Shown here piece by piece: positions 23,362-29,086 of a DNA stretch of 29,086 nucleotides. Numbering within the stretch: the stretch's first letter is position 1; the number at the start of each line of letters is the position of its first letter. The stretch is from Bacilli bacterium (GTDB lineage Bacteria > Bacillota_I > Bacilli_A > RF39 > UBA660), in contig JAQVDA010000001.1 of NCBI GenBank assembly GCA_028698535.1, positions 1 through 29,086 of the forward strand, in the 5' to 3' direction. The position numbers and the translations under genes were made by a program. The notes below the pieces were generated by a model. It made no database searches, was not told where the DNA came from, and worked only from the letters and a program-made list of their open reading frames with translations.

Positions 23362-25437
23362 TCACTCTCCACTTTGTATACTTTTTAATAATTCAGTTGT
23401 TTCTCTTTCTCTTTTAATTAAATCATATATTATTAGCGAATTAGAAACACCCAAAATGGTATCGGCATATTCATTATTACGATTGATATAATCTTCCTCA
23501 ATTGGTTCGTCCTTTAATAATAAGTATTCACCCTTTTGGCTATTATAATATACTTTATCAGTTAACCAATTACCATTTAGAAAAACAACAATATTCTCTT
23601 TAATACTAAAAATATCCTTACCTATTTGATAATTACTTCTAAAACCAAACATATTACCTAAAGTGGGTAATACATCATACATTCCCATCACCGTATCAAC
23701 CTTTTGACTAAGTCTTTTCTCTTTCGCCCAAATTATGAAAGGTACTTTCCGGTCTAATTCGTATTGATAATAGTCTACCCTTTTAAAATTAGGATCCTCT
23801 TCATCTAGAAGGGTGTCTGTTTCTGGATTATAATTATATAGACGGTTAAAATCACGTCTTGGTAACCGAGCGTCATGGTCACCATAAATAACAATAACCG
23901 TATTTTCTAACAACCCAGCCTCATCTAAATTATTAATAAATTGCCCAATAGCGCGATCAGCATAATTAATGGCTTTAAGGTAATTACCCATTCGGGTTCC
24001 TTCCATATAAGGTTGAATAACTTCTTCTTCTTCATTATCCTCATTAATGATGGTGGTTTTATAATCAACCGGAAAATCACCATATTTTTCGATTTCATCA
24101 AACGGGGTATGACAGGTCAACATAATCATGGTGCCATAAAAAGGTTCTTTTCCTTTTTCTTTTAATTTGGCAATCATTGGCACTGATTGGCTAAAGAAAG
24201 AGGCATCTGATAACCCTAGTCCGATTTTTTCGTCAATGGTGTAATTAGGTTTATGAAAAAACTTATCATAACCCATAACTTCATGCATAATTAAGCGATT
24301 CCAAAAGGTGCCGTTATTCGCGTGCATACTAAAACTATAATAACCTTTCTCTTTTAATAAACTGGGAATAGTAACATACTCCCTATTCCAATAACTAACA
24401 AAGACAGTACCATTACTAACAGGCAAAAGAGAGGTGTTAAGAGTAAATTCGGTGTCACTACTAGTCCCAACGCCTACCTGAGTATAAAAGTTAGTAAAAT
24501 TAAGTCCTTGACTCGCTAAGCGGTTTAAATTAGGCGTTACTTCTTCGCCATTAAATTGTAAGTTCATCGCAAAAGATTGAATACTTTCAGCATGGATAGT
24601 TATGAGGTTTTTGCCTTGAAAAATATTAGTATATTTATTTTTAATGGGTTCGATGGTATTTAATTCTTGATAGAATTCGCGAAATTGTTTAGCCGCCGTA
24701 TCATAACCAAATAAAGTATTTATCTGTGGCTCAATACTTTTAATTAAATCATTAAGATGGTAGATATATAATCCAAATCTAGCTACCAAAAACTCGCGGT
24801 TCCATTGTTTATTGATACGGCTAAAATCAAGTGGGGTTAAAGTAGAAATAAAAATAAGCCCCGTTATTACCGATAAGATAAATATATTAAAAGCTCTTTG
24901 TTTGCTTTTTTTTAAATGAATTGGACGTTGTCTACGACGATGGTTTATTTGTCGGTTAGCTAAATAAAGCATTATCGGAAACCAAAAATAGATGATATCT
25001 TTTGGTTCTAAAACATTTTGAACCACCGCATCGCCAACATCAACTAAAAAGAGAGAGGTTGATAATAGGGAAAAAGAAACAAAAGAATTATAGAAAGTAT
25101 AATAAACTGAATTGATAAAAATAATAATGGTAATAATAAAAGACCAAATTAGAAAGTAAGCAAACCGGCCCTTTGGTTTAATAAAATAACTAAACAAGCT
25201 AATTAGTAGAATACATGTTATATCGGCTAATATTGGTCTAATATCAAAGTAATTCTTAACGGTTAAATAACGAACTAAAGTAGAATTTATTAATGCTCCG
25301 ACAAAAAAATAAAGTAATAATAAATCGGCGGTAATATATTTTTTAATTTCCTTTATTTTAATATTACTTATTTTATTTTTTAGAAATACATACCGTTTTT
25401 GTGAGTTAGAAATTATTCGCATAATAATATTTTTCAT
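23362..25437 (-). CDS. ltaS: LTA synthase-like membrane sulfatase-fold phosphotransferase
   Basis: A 691-aa protein with five transmembrane helices (about 37-60, 68-87, 93-113, 148-163, 183-203) and an extracellular alkaline-phosphatase/sulfatase domain. It would polymerise glycerol phosphate from phosphatidylglycerol. Catalytic residues line up with S. aureus LtaS: Glu284 (HAESIQSF), nucleophile Thr325 (VGTSSDTEF), and Asp520-His521 (YGDHDARL). MHANNGTFWNR and TCHTPFDE give the other metal and substrate positions. The chain lacks obvious truncation. ATG 25437 has AGAGGTG upstream and a good promoter at 25478-25506. The stop is TGA, showing that TGA is not Trp here. A paralogue with another phosphoglycerol acceptor is possible, so the symbol is tentative. 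Confidence 0.88.
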   Translation of the reverse strand: MKNIIMRIISNSQKRYVFLKNKISNIKIKEIKKYITADLLLLYFFVGALINSTLVRYLTVKNYFDIRPILADITCILLISLFSYFIKPKGRFAYFLIWSFIITIIIFINSVYYTFYNSFVSFSLLSTSLFLVDVGDAVVQNVLEPKDIIYFWFPIMLYLANRQINHRRRQRPIHLKKSKQRAFNIFILSVITGLIFISTLTPLDFSRINKQWNREFLVARFGLYIYHLNDLIKSIEPQINTLFGYDTAAKQFREFYQELNTIEPIKNKYTNIFQGKNLITIHAESIQSFAMNLQFNGEEVTPNLNRLASQGLNFTNFYTQVGVGTSSDTEFTLNTSLLPVSNGTVFVSYWNREYVTIPSLLKEKGYYSFSMHANNGTFWNRLIMHEVMGYDKFFHKPNYTIDEKIGLGLSDASFFSQSVPMIAKLKEKGKEPFYGTMIMLTCHTPFDEIEKYGDFPVDYKTTIINEDNEEEEVIQPYMEGTRMGNYLKAINYADRAIGQFINNLDEAGLLENTVIVIYGDHDARLPRRDFNRLYNYNPETDTLLDEEDPNFKRVDYYQYELDRKVPFIIWAKEKRLSQKVDTVMGMYDVLPTLGNMFGFRSNYQIGKDIFSIKENIVVFLNGNWLTDKVYYNSQKGEYLLLKDEPIEEDYINRNNEYADTILGVSNSLIIYDLIKRERETTELLKSIQSGE

Positions 25438-25477
25438 AGTTCACCTCTTAATCTTTTTTAGTCACGGTATGATAATA

Positions 25478-25506
25478 ATTTTAACATATTTTTAACTTTT
25501 TGACAA
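25478..25506 (-). promoter_or_regulatory. Promoter of the LTA-synthase-like operon
   Basis: Minus strand TTGTCA (25501-25506), 17 bases, TAAAAT (25478-25483) with a TGT extension. It sits right after the terminator hairpin at 25515-25533, so the operon starts afresh here. Confidence 0.7.
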
Positions 25507-25508
25507 AG

Positions 25509-25533
25509 AAAAAAGTGGTTTTTTAAAAACCAC
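25509..25533 (-). terminator. Rho-independent terminator after the YihY operon/structured region
   Basis: Minus strand GTGGTTTTT/AAAAACCAC arms (25515-25533) followed by six T. It closes either the YihY transcript or the structured RNA that precedes it. Confidence 0.8.
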
Positions 25534-25593
25534 CTTGTCAATAATACGACCTGTAAAATTAAGGAGACTTAATAATATGTAGTCCGTATTATT
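25534..25593 (-). ncRNA. Candidate structured RNA with three-way junction
   Basis: In minus sense, outer stem AATAATACG/CGTATTATT (9 bp; 25540-25548 with 25585-25593) encloses a GACT/AGTC hairpin (25566-25584) and a short CCT/AGG hairpin (25550-25564). The terminator follows directly. A possible promoter TTCACA (25622-25627) and AATTAT (25599-25604), 17 bases apart, would start the RNA at the outer stem. It lacks purine- or preQ1-riboswitch core sequences. Evidence is structural only. Confidence 0.4.
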
Positions 25594-25594
25594 C

Positions 25595-25611
25595 GCGCAT
25601 AATTTATGCGC
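25595..25611. promoter_or_regulatory. Palindrome overlapping a possible -10 box
   Basis: GCGCATAA-T-TTATGCGC, a perfect 8-base inverted repeat centred on the candidate -10 at 25599-25604. GC-rich ends stand out from the AT-rich context. It may be a DNA operator or an RNA hairpin in the 3' region of the YihY gene. Confidence 0.4.
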
Positions 25612-25641
25612 TTATTAATATTGTGAACTTTTTTTTATATT

Positions 25642-26478
25642 TTATGATAATTTCTTATTAAATTTAACTTCTAATTCCTTTTTATTGGCATTTAAAGCCA
25701 TCCCTAAAACAAAAACATAACATAATAAATAAATCCAAAACATAATCGCAATTATATTAGATAGACTGCCATAAAAAACATCATACTTAGCAAAGTGAAC
25801 CACATAATATGAAAAAACGCTAGTAGTAGTTATCCACATAACTGCGGTAAAAACAGCCCCATAAGTTACATCCTTACTCTTAATTCGTTTATCGGGGGCG
25901 AAAGTATAAATTAATTTTATATTAAAATAAATAACAAAAAAGGTTAGAGGCCATCTTAATATTCGATATAAATAATAAAGGTTATTAATTGTTGTTCTAG
26001 ATACATTGATATCCCGTAGCATTTGCAAAATATAACCGCCAAAAGCAAAAGCAATTAAAACAAAAATAATAAGGAAAATAAGCATTAAAGTCAAAAAAAT
26101 AGCTTTTATTCTTAATTTTACTTCATATTGGCTAGGAATATTATATAAGATATTGGAAGTAATAATAATAGAACGAGCGCCATTAGACGCGATTAAGAAG
26201 GTACCTAACAAAAAGAATCCCAATTGTAAATCAAAGCCTCGGCCCAAGAAAAAAGTCGTCATACTATCGCTGATATTAACCGCAAAAGAGGTATTAAGAA
26301 AATCGATAACCGAAGCGACTGATATAGAAAAAAAGGACCCAACAATACCGATTAAAGATATAATAGGAACCATTGATAAAACAAAGAAAAAGGCTAATTG
26401 CCCCGGAAGAATAGCCATCTCTGGTTGCCGAATAGTATAGATTATTTTTTTCATAAAGTGTCGGGTTTTCTTTTTCAT
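25642..26478 (-). CDS. YihY/BrkB-family inner membrane protein
   Basis: A 278-aa polytopic membrane protein with six hydrophobic segments (about 24-52, 80-98, 126-155, 168-190, 203-230, 237-263). Family hallmarks are an N-terminal LPGQLAFFFVLSMVPIISLI, IASNGARSIIITSNILYNI in the middle, and YGSLSNIIAIMFWIYL near the end. Members were once named ribonuclease BN in error and are now described only as membrane proteins of unknown function, sometimes linked to envelope integrity. ATG 26478 follows the GGDEF gene by 22 bases, with GGTGAG upstream, so it is the last gene of that operon. The tail is basic and cytosolic. Confidence 0.9.
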   Translation of the reverse strand: MKKKTRHFMKKIIYTIRQPEMAILPGQLAFFFVLSMVPIISLIGIVGSFFSISVASVIDFLNTSFAVNISDSMTTFFLGRGFDLQLGFFLLGTFLIASNGARSIIITSNILYNIPSQYEVKLRIKAIFLTLMLIFLIIFVLIAFAFGGYILQMLRDINVSRTTINNLYYLYRILRWPLTFFVIYFNIKLIYTFAPDKRIKSKDVTYGAVFTAVMWITTTSVFSYYVVHFAKYDVFYGSLSNIIAIMFWIYLLCYVFVLGMALNANKKELEVKFNKKLS

Positions 26479-26500
26479 TAGTTATTCTCACCTTTAATTA

Positions 26501-28558
26501 TTAATCCTTTTGTTCTTCTTTATTCGTTCTCATATCTAAGGTTGCTTCATTAATCGCATCATCAATCGTTTTAATTTCATCTTCAATCATACTAAAACCA
26601 AGGGCTGCCCCAAATTCATACGGTAAATTTTTTAATTCCTTATATAACTTACGACAGTAAGATAACGTTTGTGATTCTGTATAACCAACTAAATATATTA
26701 AAAACTCATTACCATCAGTTCTAATTATTTCACTGTTTTCTAACTGGCTATTGATTAAAATCGCCGCCGCTTTTGTGATAAGATTATCGCCTTCTTCATG
26801 CCCATAATTATCATTGACATACTTAATATTATTTAAATCCACTATTATAATCGATTGCGGATAAATATTTCCCTCTTCCCATTGATTAATATGATCATTT
26901 AAATAGGCGCGGTTCTTTAAATTAGTAATAGGATCCGTATACCTTAGTTTATCCTCTTTTTTTAACTTTCTAGTTACCTTACTTCTTTTATATAAAACAA
27001 TAACAGTTCTCATTAATAACAACACACCGAGAATAGTTACTAGTAAATAGCGGGAAATATTTTTTAAATAATACTCTTTAACTGGGTCCTCCAATAGTTC
27101 TAATAGAGCTTCCTGTTCAACTTGTTGATAATTAGTAGTGGCGATAAAACGATCAAAGGTACTGGCTAAAACTTTGTTTTCATTACGATTGTTTATTACA
27201 AAGGTGTAATCCTTAGGTAAATTATGGTTATATAAAACACGATAATCAAGTAGAACCGAATTTTTATAATATTCATAATTACCTCGATCAATTAGGACTA
27301 CATGCTTTTTATTTAAGTTATGTAATAACTGTTCAAAGTTATTAAAAGTCTTTATCTTTATCTTTTTATTACCACTTATTTCTTTAGCTAAAAAGGTATC
27401 CTTGACCACCAAGACCGTGACATTATTTAAAGCGGCCAAAGAATTAACCGCAATACCACTACTATTATGACCTAATAAGACATATTCTTCGTTAAAAGGA
27501 GACATAGTTTTGATATAATTATCAGTCTGCATATCATAATAATTAAATGCCATATCTATTTTACCGGCGGCAAAATCCCGCTTTAAATCATTAATATTTT
27601 TATAATTAATATAAACAAATTCTAACCCAGCAAATTTCTTGAATTTATTAATATATTGACCATTGATACCAATGAGATGATCATCAACCAACATTTCATA
27701 AGGTAAGGTTTTTAATACTCCGTAAGTATAAGTGCGACCAGTAAAAGCATTTTTAGTTTTTGAGTTAATATTCATTTTATCTAAATATAAATTAAATAAA
27801 TAATGATGATAAGTTAGCTCTTGTTGTTGTGATTGCCACTCGTACCAATACTTCTTGATAATAGAATTTAGGGCTTTGTTATTTTTACTTAATTCTAAAA
27901 CATATTTTTTATTAATTTCTCTTAGTTGGAAAACAATATGATAATTATTATGAGATAATATCTCATCAATAAATATATTATAAGGTACTATACATAGTTC
28001 AATCTCATTATTATTAAAAGCCGTCAAAAGGGTTTCTTTATTTTCATAAGACGTATATTTAATGTTGGTAGCAATTGATAAATAATCAGTAATAAGATTC
28101 TCATCACCGCTTAAAAAACCAATAGTCTTATTACTTAGTTCATCTATAGCATTTAGCTTATTTTTATTAGATCCTATTACAACGTATTCATCTTGATAAA
28201 TAAGTAATTGATTTTTATGGGGATTAATATTAGTCTTCAAAACTTTGAAAACATACTCGCCTAATGAAGGCTTGGTTTGAAATTGATATGGTACTAGATT
28301 AAACTCTAATGGTGTTGCGGTTTGTAATTCTTTAATAAACTCAAAAAAAACACCCTCGCCTTCATAACCAAATATCGGTAAATCGTTAATAACGGCAATA
28401 TCAATTACTTTGTTTTTATTATTTTCAATCCATCTTAGTTCGGAAATGGTTAATGTTGACGTTTCTCCCTGCCTGTTTTTTATCATTATAGCTAATATAC
28501 AAACGCCTATAATAACAATCATAATTAGGCTCAGAAGAATCTTGCTTTTTGTTTTCAT
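26501..28558 (-). CDS. Membrane receptor with two SBP-like domains and a degenerate GGDEF domain
   Basis: A 685-aa protein. N-terminal transmembrane helix about 7-27. Two tandem type 3 solute-binding-like domains lie outside (about 35-265 and 270-495): ELRWIENNKNKVIDIAVIND, LSNKTIGFLSGDENLI, then YGVLKTLPYEMLVDDHLIGI and LAALNNVTVLVVKDTFLAKE. A second helix at about 507-528 leads to a cytosolic GGDEF domain (about 540-680) with DPITNLKNRAYLN, IIIVDLNNIKYVNDNYGHEEGD and LGFSMIE. The signature is DGNEF (615-619) instead of GGDEF: the first Gly is Asp and the central Asp/Glu is Asn, and there is no RxxD inhibitory site. Diguanylate cyclase activity is therefore uncertain. It is the middle gene of an operon; ATG 28558 has AAGGTGG upstream. 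Confidence 0.88.
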   Translation of the reverse strand: MKTKSKILLSLIMIVIIGVCILAIMIKNRQGETSTLTISELRWIENNKNKVIDIAVINDLPIFGYEGEGVFFEFIKELQTATPLEFNLVPYQFQTKPSLGEYVFKVLKTNINPHKNQLLIYQDEYVVIGSNKNKLNAIDELSNKTIGFLSGDENLITDYLSIATNIKYTSYENKETLLTAFNNNEIELCIVPYNIFIDEILSHNNYHIVFQLREINKKYVLELSKNNKALNSIIKKYWYEWQSQQQELTYHHYLFNLYLDKMNINSKTKNAFTGRTYTYGVLKTLPYEMLVDDHLIGINGQYINKFKKFAGLEFVYINYKNINDLKRDFAAGKIDMAFNYYDMQTDNYIKTMSPFNEEYVLLGHNSSGIAVNSLAALNNVTVLVVKDTFLAKEISGNKKIKIKTFNNFEQLLHNLNKKHVVLIDRGNYEYYKNSVLLDYRVLYNHNLPKDYTFVINNRNENKVLASTFDRFIATTNYQQVEQEALLELLEDPVKEYYLKNISRYLLVTILGVLLLMRTVIVLYKRSKVTRKLKKEDKLRYTDPITNLKNRAYLNDHINQWEEGNIYPQSIIIVDLNNIKYVNDNYGHEEGDNLITKAAAILINSQLENSEIIRTDGNEFLIYLVGYTESQTLSYCRKLYKELKNLPYEFGAALGFSMIEDEIKTIDDAINEATLDMRTNKEEQKD

Positions 28559-28568
28559 AAAACCACCT

Positions 28569-29030
28569 TTATTTAATATTATTCCATACGAGGGATGGAC
28601 TTAACTTATTTTTATAACCAATTAGCGGATACTGTGTTTCTTCAGTCTCAATACTTTGAGTTATAAATACTTGTATATCGTAAAAATTCTGTTCGGCTGA
28701 TGAAAAAAGAGTAACCGCCTTAGTACCAACTGTCTTAGCCGTAACAACATCAATATCAACCTTAACATCAATGATGATATTAATTAAAGTCCCTTTAATA
28801 TTAAGGATGGCATTATTTACTTCTTTCTGATTGATAATGGTGTTTTTTATATCGGCTAGCCGATTAACATCCAAAGTTACTTCTTCAATACCGTCAAGTC
28901 TATTACCATAAACAGGATCACCAAACTTAGGAAAGAATAATTTAGTAAGTAATATCAAGGAAGTTGATAATACTACGACAATAATAATTACTATTATTTT
29001 AGATACTAATCCTTTTTTAAAAATCTTCAT
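28569..29030 (-). CDS. Small membrane-anchored extracytoplasmic protein of unknown function
   Basis: About 153 aa from ATG 29030 (GGGGTGAGA upstream); an upstream frame to 29084 would run through the promoter and is rejected. The N-terminus is basic (MKIFKKG), with a transmembrane helix at about 8-30, and the rest lies outside. A repeated beta pattern (ILNIKGTLINIIIDVKVDID, FYDIQVFITQSIE) suggests a compact alpha/beta domain. The ending (YPLIGYKNKLSPSLVW) is distinct. No family recognised. It is the first gene of the operon with the SBP-GGDEF receptor (10-base gap) and YihY. Confidence 0.7.
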   Translation of the reverse strand: MKIFKKGLVSKIIVIIIVVVLSTSLILLTKLFFPKFGDPVYGNRLDGIEEVTLDVNRLADIKNTIINQKEVNNAILNIKGTLINIIIDVKVDIDVVTAKTVGTKAVTLFSSAEQNFYDIQVFITQSIETEETQYPLIGYKNKLSPSLVWNNIK

Positions 29031-29055
29031 TAGGTTCTCACCCCGTATAATAATT

Positions 29056-29084
29056 ATTATACTACAATGTTTATTTGATAACAA
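29056..29084 (-). promoter_or_regulatory. Promoter of the anchored protein-GGDEF-YihY operon
   Basis: Minus strand TTGTTA (29079-29084), 17-base spacer, TATAAT (29056-29061). The ribosome site and ATG follow within about 30 bases. Confidence 0.7.
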
Positions 29085-29086
29085 CT

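Noticed and set aside
23362..23364. Mollicute genetic code with TGA as Trp
   Set aside because: TGA here ends the LTA-synthase-like gene in frame and at the expected length, and Trp is encoded by TGG throughout.
25534..25593. Purine or 2'-deoxyguanosine riboswitch
   Set aside because: The three-way junction resembles one in outline, but the conserved junction and loop sequences are absent, and the gene downstream has its own promoter.
26153..26440. Plus-strand open frame within the YihY gene
   Set aside because: Antisense to a well-supported family member, with a composition dominated by Lys, Ile and Pro arising from the reverse of a hydrophobic protein.

Overview
The window is about 29 kb of AT-rich DNA (roughly 30% GC by eye) from a low-GC Firmicute-type bacterium. 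Trp is encoded by TGG, and TGA is used as a stop (23362-23364), so the standard bacterial code applies. The gene set combines pyruvate:ferredoxin oxidoreductase (anaerobic metabolism), an LCP-family ligase, an LTA-synthase-like phosphotransferase and a secreted glucosaminidase (a walled cell). With the overall flavour of the proteins, this suggests a walled, anaerobic member of the Bacilli near the Mollicutes (RF39-, Izemoplasmatales- or Erysipelotrichales-like). That placement is inference. No tRNA, rRNA, CRISPR array or insertion sequence was seen.

Layout. 1-1645 (minus): an ArsR-regulated operon of arsR, a YraQ/ArsP-type permease and a thioredoxin-like protein cut by the window edge, with a near-ideal promoter and a perfect palindromic operator. 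1879-2005: a candidate small RNA with its own promoter and terminator. 2046-4052: recG. 4201-5145: an unrecognised cytosolic protein, followed by a second candidate small RNA (5195-5291). 5359-7802: an ABC exporter (ATPase and permease) followed by two tandem paralogous small membrane proteins. 7866-13006 (minus): pyruvate:ferredoxin oxidoreductase, a histone-deacetylase-fold protein and a YqeG phosphatase. 13114-14069: a split Alg13/Alg14-type glycosyltransferase pair. 14184-17558 (minus): a two-gene operon of a dockerin-bearing glucosaminidase and a membrane-anchored cohesin protein. 17697-17963: two tandem, diverged copies of a two-hairpin element with compensatory base changes. 18088-20199: helD. 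20494-22689: a large LCP protein. 22730-25437: LTA-synthase-like protein and a small anchored protein. 25509-25611: a structured intergenic region. 25642-29030: an operon of a small anchored protein, a dual-SBP/GGDEF receptor and a YihY protein.

Two parts deserve most attention. First, 14184-17558 looks like a minimal cohesin-dockerin system that would dock a peptidoglycan hydrolase onto a membrane anchor, rather than a cellulosome for plant fibre. Second, several intergenic regions hold compact structured RNA candidates lying just 3' of a protein gene. The strongest is the tandem pair at 17697-17963: four base pairs of one stem differ between the copies, and all four are compensated. In minus-strand sense the loop is a GNRA-type GCAA, and each copy has a TATAAT box just upstream.

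Much of the rest concerns the cell envelope: LCP ligase with SBP-like and PASTA-like domains, LTA-type synthase, hydrolase, glycosyltransferase pair, YihY and YqeG. The window therefore reads as an envelope-maintenance neighbourhood interspersed with housekeeping genes.
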